This document shows positions 1 to 9,568 of a stretch of 35,633 bases of DNA, one piece after another; within the stretch, counting starts at the first letter, position 1; every line of letters begins with the position of its first letter. The position numbers were made by a program, and so were the translations under genes. Below the pieces are notes generated by a model, which was not told the DNA's origin, searched no databases, and saw nothing but the letters and a program-made list of their open reading frames with translations. The stretch is taken from contig JANQPP010000183.1 of the NCBI GenBank assembly GCA_028289405.1, positions 1 to 35,633 of the forward strand, read 5' to 3'. Source of the stretch: Pirellulales bacterium. Its GTDB lineage: Bacteria > Planctomycetota > Planctomycetia > Pirellulales > JANQPP01.

Positions 1-59
1 CTTAGCCAGGCGGTAGCGGTCCTCCCCCACGAGGAGATGCCCGCTACCGCCTGGCTAAG
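1..59. repeat. 19-bp perfect inverted repeat at window edge
   Basis: Bases 1-19 are the exact reverse complement of bases 41-59. Inside the loop, TCCTC (20-24) can pair with GAGGA (31-35). The right arm lies in an open coding frame (…YRLAK…), while the left arm puts a TAG stop at 3-5 in that frame. Because the arm starts at the very first base, it may be a fold-back assembly or amplification artefact, not a biological hairpin. Confidence 0.8.
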
Positions 60-230
60 ACCAACGGCAGCACGTTCACACTGGCCGATCCGTGTGACCT
101 GCCCCCCGGCACCGAGGGCGAAATGCTGATCGTCGTGGATGGGAGAAAACACTCCCGCCGCATCATGCTCCCGCAAGGTGCCTCTCCCGACCTGGATGAC
201 GTGCCGTACGAAGACGCCATCCCCTTCTAG
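6..230 (+). pseudogene. 3' end of a small hypothetical gene, 5' end lost at the edge
   Basis: The frame is open from base 6 to a TAG at 228-230 and reads like real protein, with stretches such as LAKTNGSTFTLADPCDLPPG and GEMLIVVDGRKHSRR, ending DDVPYEDAIPF. No convincing ATG with a ribosome binding site precedes it, and the frame is closed on the left by a stop contributed by the inverted repeat at 1-59. It is probably the C-terminal 60 or so residues of a short hypothetical protein whose start lies outside the window or was scrambled by the repeat. The family and function are not recognised. Confidence 0.5.
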
Positions 231-458
231 GCAAGCCATCCTTGGCCGCAGAATACTCTTCTCCCGAAAACCAACCCCACAGCATCGCCCCTCCCGCACC
301 CAAACGGCCCGGCAGGTGTCGGAAGACCTGGACGGATGCCGGGCGTTAGGGGGCGGATTTGGGGCTCGCTATTTTGGCAAGCGTTGCCGGAATGCGACTT
401 CGGTCACGGTGTCCGAAGTGGAACTTCTATGGATCTTGTAGAGGTTGCCGGGCGAGGA

Positions 459-481
459 AATTGCGAAACCGTTTCGCAATT
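459..481. other. 11-bp inverted repeat, terminator-like or operator-like
   Basis: AATTGCGAAAC and GTTTCGCAATT are perfect inverse complements around one central C. The site lies about 30 bp beyond the stop of the minus-strand ankyrin gene. No clear T-run follows on either strand, so it may be a weak terminator stem or a protein-binding palindrome. Confidence 0.4.
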
Positions 482-510
482 CTTTCCAATTGAGCATCAA
501 TCGAAATGGG

Positions 511-1002
511 CTACTCGGTCACGGCTTGTATTCCGTCGTGGCTTCGAATCAGCTTCGCAACGTCAGGATGACCCTGCTCGATCGCCCAGTCCAACGATGT
601 CTTGTCCATGTCATTTATGGCGTTGACTTCCGCACCTTCGGCAATGAGTAGTTCGGCAATGGCAACGTTTCCCTGCCATGCGGCTGTGTGCAAGGGTGTC
701 GATCCGGAAGCATTCGTGCCATTAATGTCTGCACCTTTGTCCAACAGAAACTTAACCATGCCAATCCTGTCCCCATTCACCGCAAAGTGGAGCGGTCGTT
801 CACCGTCCTGCCCTCGGTCATCTGGTGTGGCTCCGTTTTTCAAAAAGCTCTCCGCCGCCTTCTCGTTTCCCTTGAACGCCGCCATGTGCAGCGATTTTGG
901 CGGATTGTCGGTGATGTCGCAGCCCGCAACCGCAATCATCACCCACAGGATTTCCATCCATAAACCCATCGGTCGATATCCTGGCATTGTCGTGAATTCC
1001 AT
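511..1002 (-). CDS. ankyrin-repeat lipoprotein
   Basis: This 163-residue protein is mostly ankyrin repeats. The N-terminus has a hydrophobic stretch ending VAGC with Cys28, a good lipobox, so the mature protein is probably a lipid-anchored periplasmic or outer-membrane protein. About four repeats follow from residue 35, seen in PLHFAVNGDRIGMVKFLLDK, TPLHTAAWQGNVAIAELLIA and SLDWAIEQGHPDVAKLI; the first repeat is degenerate. Ankyrin repeats bind proteins, and no catalytic domain is present, so the partner is unknown. The start at 1002 is fixed by GGAGG 7 nt upstream of ATG. It stands alone, with about 380 bp to the next gene on the same strand. Confidence 0.85.
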   Translation of the reverse strand: MEFTTMPGYRPMGLWMEILWVMIAVAGCDITDNPPKSLHMAAFKGNEKAAESFLKNGATPDDRGQDGERPLHFAVNGDRIGMVKFLLDKGADINGTNASGSTPLHTAAWQGNVAIAELLIAEGAEVNAINDMDKTSLDWAIEQGHPDVAKLIRSHDGIQAVTE

Positions 1003-1224
1003 ATGACTCCCTCCGGATCAACGTTCAAATACGTGAAGAGCCACGCGTGCGCTTCGTTGACAATCGCCTACGCAAGCCAACTGACGGAAACAGTAACGGA
1101 AACAACTTGCGAGAGTCAAACGTCCCTAGCAGTCCCACCACGCGGTGAGTTTACTAGCTATGCGGGAGCGAAATGATTTGGGGAGGAGCAGCCCCGGAAA
1201 ATTCACCGGAGTTGGGGCGATAGC

Positions 1225-1244
1225 TTCCCGACATGTGTCGGGAA
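1225..1244. repeat. 9-bp perfect palindromic hairpin
   Basis: TTCCCGACA and TGTCGGGAA face each other across a 2-nt centre. The 379-bp gap (1003-1381) that holds it has no supported gene. A CCTTTTCC tract follows on the plus strand, too weak to call a terminator. Confidence 0.45.
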
Positions 1245-1331
1245 CCTTTTCCTGGAAGTGAACACGGATGACTTCCAAAATATCCTTGTCAATGCGGCTG
1301 AGCCATTCGCGGATGGCACATTCGGCGCAAT

Positions 1332-1358
1332 AAAAAAGCCCGCCATGTTGAGCGGGCT
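1332..1358 (-). terminator. intrinsic terminator of the PEP-CTERM gene
   Basis: Read on the minus strand, AGCCCGC, an 8-nt loop and GCGGGCT form a perfect 7-bp GC-rich stem, followed directly by a run of T. It sits 23 bp past the stop codon of the PEP-CTERM gene. Confidence 0.85.
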
Positions 1359-1381
1359 GCGGTGTTCGGATTGAACGTCGA

Positions 1382-2179
1382 TCAGGCAGCTTGCCGCTTG
1401 CGGCGGTGCCAGCCACACCCACCGACGACGAGAGCGAGCAATGACCAGACGGCGATGCTGGCGGGCTCTGGCACTGGCTGTTGGACCGCTGGTCCCGAGG
1501 ACTGCGTCACAAAGTACGAGAAGGTTTCCAGGCTGACAGCGTTGTTAGCAACGTCGGCAAAGACGTTGGCGTCGAGGCCGCCCTCAAGGGATGACTGGCT
1601 CACGTCAAACAGGTCGCTGGTCATGGTCACGAGCATTCCGTCGCGACGATCTTCCTCGACCCGCAGAAAGCTGGTGGACGGAATGTTCGTGCCGGGCGGG
1701 TTCTCGGCATCGCCGCTGACTTCCGCCACACCTTGATCGAGTAGCGTAAATGTCCTCACGCCAAGCTGTAAACCATACCCTGTCAACCGTGCGGACGCAT
1801 CGGTTGTGGCGACGGAGAAATCGAGGTCGAGCATGGCGTCGTCAGACCCGGCAAGACCGGGCACGGCGAGTTCGCCGTTGAGCACGAAAGTGATGGTTGG
1901 GCGCAAGACGTCAGAATCGTCTCCGAAGACCTGAATGTTGGCCGTGTTGCCAAACGAGATATTGCCGCCGATCTGGCGCGTCAGATCGATGTTGATGAAG
2001 TCGCTAAACACGACACCATCGACCGTTATCGATCCGCCGCCGCCCGGAGTCAGTTCGTCGAGCGTGCAGAAGTTTGGGTTCGCGCATCCGCTGTAGATGA
2101 CGGCTGCACCGACCGGCGCGGCGGTGCCCGCCATCGTTAGCGCCATCAGCAATGGAATACGGATGATTCGAGTGTTCAT
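1382..2179 (-). CDS. PEP-CTERM sorting-domain protein
   Basis: This is an exported protein of 265 residues. An N-terminal signal peptide (MNTRIIRIPLLMALTMAGTA…) precedes a β-rich, Gly/Asp-rich body. The last 30 residues hold VPEPASIAVWSLLALVVGG followed by an Arg/Lys tail, the tripartite PEP-CTERM signal that exosortase recognises for surface sorting. The frame extends upstream to 2296, but ATG 2179 is preferred: AGAGGAG lies 6 nt upstream and the signal peptide begins there. The central domain is not recognised. A Gly-Gly-Cys inside the C-terminal helix is slightly unusual. The gene is monocistronic with its own terminator. No exosortase gene is in the window, so the sorting enzyme must be encoded elsewhere. 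Confidence 0.85.
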   Translation of the reverse strand: MNTRIIRIPLLMALTMAGTAAPVGAAVIYSGCANPNFCTLDELTPGGGGSITVDGVVFSDFINIDLTRQIGGNISFGNTANIQVFGDDSDVLRPTITFVLNGELAVPGLAGSDDAMLDLDFSVATTDASARLTGYGLQLGVRTFTLLDQGVAEVSGDAENPPGTNIPSTSFLRVEEDRRDGMLVTMTSDLFDVSQSSLEGGLDANVFADVANNAVSLETFSYFVTQSSGPAVQQPVPEPASIAVWSLLALVVGGCGWHRRKRQAA

Positions 2180-2316
2180 GTCGGCTCCTCTTGTGGTTGC
2201 GTTGAACTTCATCGTCTTCTCCGTGGGCGTGCCAGAGAATGTTACATGGCCTCGGAGGCAGCAGCATCTTAGGGCAGAAAGCCTAAACCATTGCACATTT
2301 CAGGTCAACGGTCTAG

Positions 2317-2475
2317 ACATTTCGACGATGGCCCCATGGGACCCTCTCGTCCTATGCGGCCGTGTCCGCTACTGCTGCCCTCAATGCTGACGACCGCGCC
2401 GCCACCCAGTTCGGCAAGTCGGGCCGGACGATGAAGTGGGATTGGATGGAGATTTTCGATCGCATTCATCGTTGA
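2317..2475 (+). pseudogene. possible gene remnant, 52 open codons without a start
   Basis: Between a TAG at 2314-2316 and a TGA at 2473-2475 the plus strand reads like protein, for example SSYAAVSATAALNADD and GKSGRTMKWDWMEIFDRIHR. No upstream start or ribosome binding site is visible. It may be the tail of a lost gene. Apart from this, the 2180-2500 gap contains only a small hairpin at 2481-2496 (AGGCGA/TCGCCT). Chance openness in GC-rich DNA is a real alternative. Confidence 0.3.
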
Positions 2476-2500
2476 GGCACAGGCGACTTCTCGCCTAAAT

Positions 2501-2965
2501 TTACAACGGCGTTTGCCGCTTATTCGTCGCCATTGTCGTGGCAAAAACGATGTACGCCACTCCAAAGAGTGCCCCAACGGATTCCAGGGTGAAATGCGTG
2601 TAGTTGATCCACCCCACTCGATTTCCGGATTGATACTGTGCAATCACATGAACTAGTAGAGAAAAGAGGATCACCGAAACTGCAAGAACGATGGCAGTCG
2701 CATGGCGGCGTCCCGGAGCCACCTTACTTCCAGCGATGACGAAAGCGGATCCCTTGGGTACGTAGTAAAGCAACAGATGCACGTAATAGAAAACGTCCGG
2801 GTCTTGCGATCCGATCACATCAAGGCACGCGTTGATGAGCCGATAGATGACGCCCACGATCAATTGAATCGCGGCGTATCCAAGCAAAGCCGCCGGCAAA
2901 ACCCCTATCCAGCGCAGAATGTAGACGGTCTTCCCCATCGGGATGGCCTCGTAAAATGGTCTCAT
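2501..2965 (-). CDS. small multi-pass membrane protein
   Basis: This is a 154-residue integral membrane protein of unknown function. Hydrophobic segments lie at about residues 14-45, 57-80, 90-110 and 126-146, giving roughly four helices, with short charged loops and a basic C-terminus (NKRQTPL). The open frame runs further upstream but that part is the shadow of the neighbouring SDR, so ATG 2965 is chosen; ATG 2938 (MGKTVYILRW) is also possible. The 2965 start overlaps the stop of a tiny upstream ORF as ATGA, suggesting translational coupling. No catalytic motif was seen. Confidence 0.65.
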   Translation of the reverse strand: MRPFYEAIPMGKTVYILRWIGVLPAALLGYAAIQLIVGVIYRLINACLDVIGSQDPDVFYYVHLLLYYVPKGSAFVIAGSKVAPGRRHATAIVLAVSVILFSLLVHVIAQYQSGNRVGWINYTHFTLESVGALFGVAYIVFATTMATNKRQTPL

Positions 2966-3087
2966 CCAATATTCCCGAGATGAGTGTTCGGCGGCCGTGA
3001 TGGTGCCCTGCTTCCCGTGTTGGATATGCGTCCCTTCCTCGGCGGCTTGGAGGTGATCTGCACGCGGTCGGGGATTTCGATCTGCAT
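2962..3087 (-). CDS. tiny ORF coupled to the membrane protein, possibly a decayed gene start
   Basis: A 41-residue ORF starts at ATG 3087 behind a strong GAGGAG 5 nt upstream, and its TGA overlaps the next ATG as ATGA. The first residues, MQIEIPDRVQITSK, look like the N-terminus of a small antitoxin-like or DNA-binding protein. After that the frame turns into low-complexity Arg/Pro/Ser text, whereas the neighbouring frame continues QAAEEG, which hints at a frameshift. It is either a real small coupled peptide or the frameshifted start of a degraded gene. The family is not established. Confidence 0.35.
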   Translation of the reverse strand: MQIEIPDRVQITSKPPRKGRISNTGSRAPSRPPNTHLGNIG

Positions 3088-3198
3088 CACGGCTCCTCAG
3101 GCAAACTGATGAAGCTGCCTTTTCGAGGATTATAACGCTTCCGGTGGTGGCGCGCCGCGCAACAAGATGACGGCCGCCCTGCCCATTCCCAATCGCAC

Positions 3199-3975
3199 CT
3201 ACAACCGCCGAATATGATATCCGCCGTCGATGAAGATCCGCTGGCCGGTGCAGAAGGGAAACGCTCCGCCGGCCAGGGCGGCGACGGCGCGAGCCACGTC
3301 TTCCGGATGGCCCCACCGCTTTTGCGGCTGGATTCCTTCGGCAATGAGCCGGTCGTACTTTTCGCGGACCGGGGCGGTCATGTCGCTGGCGATGATGCCC
3401 GGGCAGATTTCGAATACCGTGATCTTCTCCTCCGCCAGGCGGTCGGCCAGCAGCCAGGTCATCATTTCGGTGGCCGCCTTGGTGAGGCAATAGTCGGCCC
3501 GGTTGGTGGAAGCGGCGATGGCGGAGATCGAGGAGATGTTCACGATCGTGCCGCGGGAAATCTGGCCGGCGTGTATCGACTCGATCATTGAGCGAGCCGC
3601 CTGTTGGGCCAGGAAGAACGGCCCTTTAAGGTTCGTGGCGAAGACTTTTTCCCAGTTCTCTTCGGTGGTCTCTAGGAGATCGAGACGTCCCGGCGAGGTA
3701 ATGCCGGCATTGTTGACCAGCAGGTCTAGCCGTCCGAAGTGCGATTCACACTCGGCCAACAAACGCACGCGATCTTCCGTGCTACCCACGTTGGCTTGAA
3801 TGGCGACGGCATCGCCGCCGGAGCCGTGGATTTGTTCCACGACTTGCTCCGCCGCATCGCCACTGGCGACATAGTTCACGACGACGGCATGCCCCACTTG
3901 GGCCAGCTCGAGCGCGATGGCCCGCCCGATGCCGCGCGAGGATCCGGTCACTAGAGCAACGGGGCTAGAGTGCAT
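3199..3975 (-). CDS. short-chain dehydrogenase/reductase (3-oxoacyl-ACP reductase-like)
   Basis: A classical SDR of 258 residues. The Rossmann cofactor motif TGSSRGIGRAIA is at residues 10-21, NNAG at 88-91, and the active site has Asn115, Ser149, Tyr162 and Lys166 (YCLTK). The C-terminus carries FIDGGYHI, common in FabG-like enzymes. It should reduce or oxidise a carbonyl/alcohol with NAD(P)H in the cytoplasm; the substrate cannot be read from sequence. Asn34 and the lack of an acidic residue after β2 fit NADPH preference. AAGGA lies upstream of ATG 3975. The gene is 71 bp downstream of the ymdB-like gene on the same strand, so it may be co-transcribed with rny-ymdB. Confidence 0.9.
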   Translation of the reverse strand: MHSSPVALVTGSSRGIGRAIALELAQVGHAVVVNYVASGDAAEQVVEQIHGSGGDAVAIQANVGSTEDRVRLLAECESHFGRLDLLVNNAGITSPGRLDLLETTEENWEKVFATNLKGPFFLAQQAARSMIESIHAGQISRGTIVNISSISAIAASTNRADYCLTKAATEMMTWLLADRLAEEKITVFEICPGIIASDMTAPVREKYDRLIAEGIQPQKRWGHPEDVARAVAALAGGAFPFCTGQRIFIDGGYHIRRL

Positions 3976-4046
3976 GGCCAGATCCTTTTCAAAAAAATAG
4001 CGGCGACGGCCGCGTCAGTAAGGTGTCGTTCCAGCCATCATCGCGC

Positions 4047-4865
4047 TCACGTCGCTTCCTTCGCGGAACGGCTTGCTTTGGAGTTGTCTTGACGGATGCA
4101 CAGCCGCTCGATGCCGACCGCCTTCCCGGTCGATTCATCGAACTCCACGATCGTCCCGCAGAGCCGCACGTCTGCCCGGGCGACTTCGAAATGCGTAGGC
4201 AGGAAGGTTCGGGTGGTTTCCAAGACGCGGTCGATGCGGCGGCCCAAAATGCTGTCGTAGGGACCGGTCATGCCCACGTCGCATTGAAACGCGGTGCCGC
4301 CGGGGAAGATGGTCTCATCCGCCGTGGAGACATGGGTATGCGTGCCGAGCACGGCGGTGACGCGGCCGTCGAGATGGCGTCCCATGAGCTGCATGTCGCT
4401 GGTCGCCTCGGCGTGAAAATCGACCAGGATCGATTTGCATGCGGGCGGAATTTCGGACAAAACACGGTCTACGGCTTGCCAGGGGCAATCGACCGGACGC
4501 ATGAAGACCCGGCCCAACAGACTGATCACGGCGACCGAGTGCCCATTGCGGGCCGTGAGTTGCATCCACTCCCGGCCTGGCGCTTCGGCGGGATAGTTGG
4601 CCGGTTTGACGATGTTAGTTTTCGCCTTGAGAACGGGGACGATTTCCGCGCGGCGATAGATGTGGTCCCCCAACGTGATGCCATCCACGCCGGCGGAGGT
4701 GAGCTCGGCGTAAATCTGGGGCGTGACGCCGGAGCCGCCAGCGGAGTTCTCGGCATTGGCAACCACGAGATCGAGGCGATGTTCTTCGATCAAGCCGGAG
4801 AGCCGGCGGACGACGATTTGCCGGCCTGGCTTGCCCACGATGTCGCCGATCAGCAGCAAACGCAC
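4047..4865 (-). CDS. ymdB: YmdB-family metallophosphoesterase (2',3'-cyclic-nucleotide phosphodiesterase)
   Basis: A 272-residue member of the TIGR00282/YmdB family, which in Bacillus cleaves 2',3'-cyclic nucleotides and is linked to RNase Y. Metal-site motifs are visible: GDIVGKPG (Asp8), NAENSAGG (Glu39, Asn40), DFHAEATSD (His151, Glu153) and LGTHTHV (His176, His178). The usual GNH block is GDH (66-68) here, so an Asp replaces the metal-binding Asn. Length matches the family. The start is GTG 4865 with GAGAGG upstream. It lies 120 bp downstream of rny on the same strand, the conserved rny-ymdB order, which supports a role in RNA turnover. Confidence 0.92.
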   Translation of the reverse strand: MRLLLIGDIVGKPGRQIVVRRLSGLIEEHRLDLVVANAENSAGGSGVTPQIYAELTSAGVDGITLGDHIYRRAEIVPVLKAKTNIVKPANYPAEAPGREWMQLTARNGHSVAVISLLGRVFMRPVDCPWQAVDRVLSEIPPACKSILVDFHAEATSDMQLMGRHLDGRVTAVLGTHTHVSTADETIFPGGTAFQCDVGMTGPYDSILGRRIDRVLETTRTFLPTHFEVARADVRLCGTIVEFDESTGKAVGIERLCIRQDNSKASRSAKEAT

Positions 4866-4985
4866 GATGGCCCTCTCGGTTGAGGCGGCGGATGCGACTT
4901 CCCGGATGGGCCCACGCTCTGCTTATCCAGGCCCGGAACCCGTGCTTCGCCGCATGGCTGTTGCCGCCAGGGATGAAGCCGGAAG

Positions 4986-6545
<1,560 letters not shown>

Positions 6546-7499
6546 GGGGCTTGCCCTTTGCTGGTTCGCGCAATTTGATAGTCATTCCTCGCCGAATTCA
6601 CGGAGAGGCGCGTCAACCGAGCAAAATGGGGGATGCGTGGCTAGCAGTGGTTTAAATCGGCAGAGGAAACGCCACGAGACCTCGTGCGTCTCCAGGCCGC
6701 TTGACGGCGTGACATCAGACGGGACGGAAAAGTTTCGTGACGGCTGGCCCTGGTCGCCACGGTGGCCGTCGCCCATTTTCGAGATCGCGCCCATGAACTA
6801 AATGGTCGCCACGTCTGTCGGACAAGGGAATCGGCAAGAAGTGCCTCCTGGACACGGATAGCTAGGCGCGCCGCCCAGCCGTCACGGGCCACCACGGACC
6901 TCGTGCGGAAACTTCCGTGAGAAGCTCCCGCGCGCCGTGGCCGCGCGTAAGATGCATCATGATGCCCAAGAAACAAGGCTCCGTGGAGCCACTGGGCATA
7001 TCGGAACAGCCATACCATGAGATAGCCCACGTCTTTCCCTTCGGCTCTCTCTGGGGCATTGCTATTCATCGTTTTCGGCACTCCTGCCCGATTCATCATT
7101 CCGGAAACGTAGACCGTACAAGCACCACATGCCAACCGCGCGGCCCATCCGCCAACGGTTCGGCTTTCCCCGTGCAAACGCTTGCCTTCATTCGGGCGAA
7201 CGGATTCACGAAGAGATTCCACCGATCGCTGGCTGGACTCCCAGGGAGGCCATGGTTCCGGACCGGTAGATGAAAGACATGTTAGCAAACGCGGAGGATT
7301 GAGCCAACGCACGATTCCTCGCGGCGGAATGTATTCGTTTGTACACTGCAATTTCGGGGTAGTTCCGAGGAAACGTGTTTGCTAGACTCCCGCCCCTCTT
7401 GGAAAAGAGCCCTCGGCCCTTCCAGGTTTTGGCACGACCGGGTGCCGCATTCGCCTGGAGCGTGCCGTAATTTCCCCATCTTGCCAGCAGCGGAGCACG
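6546..7499. other. 954-bp gene-poor intergenic region with palindromes
   Basis: Long open frames here overlap each other on several frames, lack ribosome binding sites and read as Arg/Ser/Trp-rich low-quality protein, so no gene is called. Visible structure includes a perfect 12-bp palindrome GCATCATGATGC (6954-6965) and, right after it, a nested stem in which ATGCCCA (6962-6968) pairs with TGGGCAT (6993-6999) around GGCTC/GAGCC. The right part must hold the promoter of the secreted protein at 7500. Confidence 0.5.
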
Positions 7500-8771
7500 A
7501 TGAGAATGAGAACGCCCTACGTCGCGAGGCTTGGCCAGAGTTTGTCCCTCATGTACCAACCGACCGGACGGCTCATGTCGATCTTGGTGCTCCTCTGTTT
7601 GGGCGTCTCTTTAGCCAAAGAGGTTCGCGCGGCGGATTGGGGCCGCTGGACGCTCTTCAAGCGAGTCGCGGCGGAACCGGGCGAAAGCTATCCGCTCACC
7701 GAAGACAATAGCCCTTGGCTGGTGGTCGCTTCCGCCTTTAATGGCCAAAACGCCGCCAAAGACGCCCAAGAACTGGCTTACGAACTCCGATCGGAATTCG
7801 GCATTCACGCCTTCACCCACGCGCGATCCTTCGATTACTCCGAGCGCATCATCAGCGGCATCGATCGATACGGCGCGCCGCGTTCCATGCGTTACCGCAA
7901 CGATGGCCAGAAACGGGAAGTCGCCGTGTTGGTGGATCAAGGTTACCGCTCCGTGGATGATCCCAAGGCGCAGCGGATGCTCCGCCGGTTGAAGTACGAA
8001 GTCTATCCCGCCTGCCTCACCGGGAAGGCGGCCGAGGACAAAAGCCAGGCCTTCGCGTCCCTCCGGGAATTGCAGAAACGGTTTCTACCGAAGAACGATC
8101 GCAAACGAAAACGGGGTCCGCTGGGGCATGCCTTCGTGACCACGAACCCGCTGCTTCCCCCTGAATACTACTCTCCCAAAGGGGTCGATCGCCTGGTTTT
8201 GGAGATGAACTCCGATTTGAAATTCAGCCTGCTGAATTGCCCTGGCACCTACACCGTCCGGGTCGCCTCGTTTAAGGGTGGAGGATTCCTAGGCCAGCGC
8301 AAGATCGACGAGTTGGACGAAAAGGAACCCCGGCACAGCCGCCTCGTCGAAGCCGAAATGAAGGCCCACGAATTGACGCTCGCGCTGCGAAAACTCGGCT
8401 GGGAAGCTTACGAATTCCATGATTTGGATTCCAGCATGGTCACCGTCGGCAGTTTCCATCAGCGGGGACGCGTGTGGGAAAATCGAGTGGTCCAGTACAC
8501 GCCCGAAATCCAACACATCATGGCCACCTTCGGCGCGGAGGTCGGCAAATATTCCGACGCGGAGCTGAGATTCCTACGGCGGCTCGGCAAGACCATGCCC
8601 GCCACGGGCCTCAAGCCCAAAACGCTGCAAGACGTGGCCCGCGTGCCGGTAGTCAACAAGAAGTCCAAAGCGAGTTCCGTCGAGATTATCCCCTTTGATA
8701 TCAAGCCGGAAGTCGTCGAGGTCCCCCGGCGGAGTATCGCCATGGACTATCGCGATTCGGCCCAGCGTTAA
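7500..8771 (+). CDS. secreted protein with SPOR-like segment
   Basis: A 423-residue exported protein. The N-terminus carries a long signal peptide (GRLMSILVLLCLGVSLA) with likely cleavage after VRA near residue 44. Two regions resemble ferredoxin-like SPOR folds: about 70-110, beginning WLVVASAF and followed by an A-x-x-L helix, and about 254-320, with YTVRVASFKGGG … LALRKLGWEAYEFHD … MVTVGSF, which matches the SPOR strand-helix-strand pattern. SPOR domains bind glycan strands stripped of peptide, so a role at the cell wall or envelope is inferred, not shown. The tail is basic and Pro-rich. ATG 7500 follows GGAG. It is not obviously operonic; rdgB is 148 bp downstream. Confidence 0.75.
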   Translation: MRMRTPYVARLGQSLSLMYQPTGRLMSILVLLCLGVSLAKEVRAADWGRWTLFKRVAAEPGESYPLTEDNSPWLVVASAFNGQNAAKDAQELAYELRSEFGIHAFTHARSFDYSERIISGIDRYGAPRSMRYRNDGQKREVAVLVDQGYRSVDDPKAQRMLRRLKYEVYPACLTGKAAEDKSQAFASLRELQKRFLPKNDRKRKRGPLGHAFVTTNPLLPPEYYSPKGVDRLVLEMNSDLKFSLLNCPGTYTVRVASFKGGGFLGQRKIDELDEKEPRHSRLVEAEMKAHELTLALRKLGWEAYEFHDLDSSMVTVGSFHQRGRVWENRVVQYTPEIQHIMATFGAEVGKYSDAELRFLRRLGKTMPATGLKPKTLQDVARVPVVNKKSKASSVEIIPFDIKPEVVEVPRRSIAMDYRDSAQR

Positions 8772-8919
8772 TCGCCTGGCATTCCGTTCCTTTCGCGTCG
8801 CGGCGCGCTTGAACTGCCTGGTTGCTGGTCTCCGCGTGGCCAGTTAAAACCGGACTGCGAACAGGCAGCGCCGTCTTGTTTTACGGGCGATACCCCGCCA
8901 CCTCCATGCGAGAGGATCC

Positions 8920-9546
8920 ATGCCGCGACCGATCTTGGTGCTAGGCACTCACAACCAAAAGAAACAGGCGGAAATTGCGGCGCTGCTGGAGGCGCTTCCT
9001 GCCGAGTTCCGCTCTCTGCGGGATTTCCCGGATCCGCTGAACGTGGACGAGACCGGAACCACGTTTCAAGAGAATGCACGGCTCAAAGCGACGCAACAGG
9101 CGCGTCATCTAAAACATTGGGTGCTGGCCGAGGATAGCGGCTTGGCCGTGGACGCGCTCAAAGGCGCGCCCGGCGTCTACTCGGCCCGCTTCGCCGGACC
9201 GGACGCCACGGATGAGCAAAACAATCAACTCCTGATCGAGAAACTACAGGGCATCCCCTGGCAAAAACGGGACGCCCATTACGTCTGCCATGTTTGCTTG
9301 GCCGATCCCCAGGGAAATGTCCGCGCCGAAAATCAGGACATCTGCCGAGGCCGCATTCGCGAAGCTCCGGCGGGTACTGGTGGCTTCGGTTACGATCCCT
9401 ATTTCGAACTGCGTGAATATCACCACACCTTCGCGGAACTGGGCGGCCTCGTAAAAAAGCAGCTTAGCCATCGCGCGCGGGCCATCCGGGGCATGCTTCC
9501 GGCGTTGCAGCGGCTCATGACATCAGGCGAGTGGTCAGTCAGCTAA
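8920..9546 (+). CDS. rdgB: RdgB/HAM1-family non-canonical purine NTP pyrophosphatase
   Basis: A 208-residue housekeeping enzyme that hydrolyses dITP, ITP and XTP to monophosphates, keeping deaminated purines out of DNA and RNA. Signature motifs are present: LGTHNQKKQAEI at 8-19 (Thr10, Asn12, Lys15), AEDSGLAVDAL at 70-80 with Asp72 as general base, GAPGVYSARFAG at 82-93, GGFGYDPYF and a C-terminal SHRARA. AGAGGA lies just upstream of ATG 8920. Length is normal. The spacer before it (8772-8919) can form a stem CTGCCTG (8814-8820) with CAGGCAG (8862-8868), meaning unknown. Confidence 0.95.
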   Translation: MPRPILVLGTHNQKKQAEIAALLEALPAEFRSLRDFPDPLNVDETGTTFQENARLKATQQARHLKHWVLAEDSGLAVDALKGAPGVYSARFAGPDATDEQNNQLLIEKLQGIPWQKRDAHYVCHVCLADPQGNVRAENQDICRGRIREAPAGTGGFGYDPYFELREYHHTFAELGGLVKKQLSHRARAIRGMLPALQRLMTSGEWSVS

Positions 9547-9568
9547 ACCACGCCCACGCCGGCGGCGA

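Noticed and set aside
1126..1340. Minus-strand frame with CAECAIREW and EVIRVHFQEK
   Set aside because: It reads partly like protein but has no start after the terminator at 1332-1358, and the upstream part overlaps that terminator.
6641..7351. 236-codon minus-strand frame in the gap after rny
   Set aside because: Arg/Ser/Trp-rich text, no ribosome binding site, overlapped by other open frames; no domain seen.
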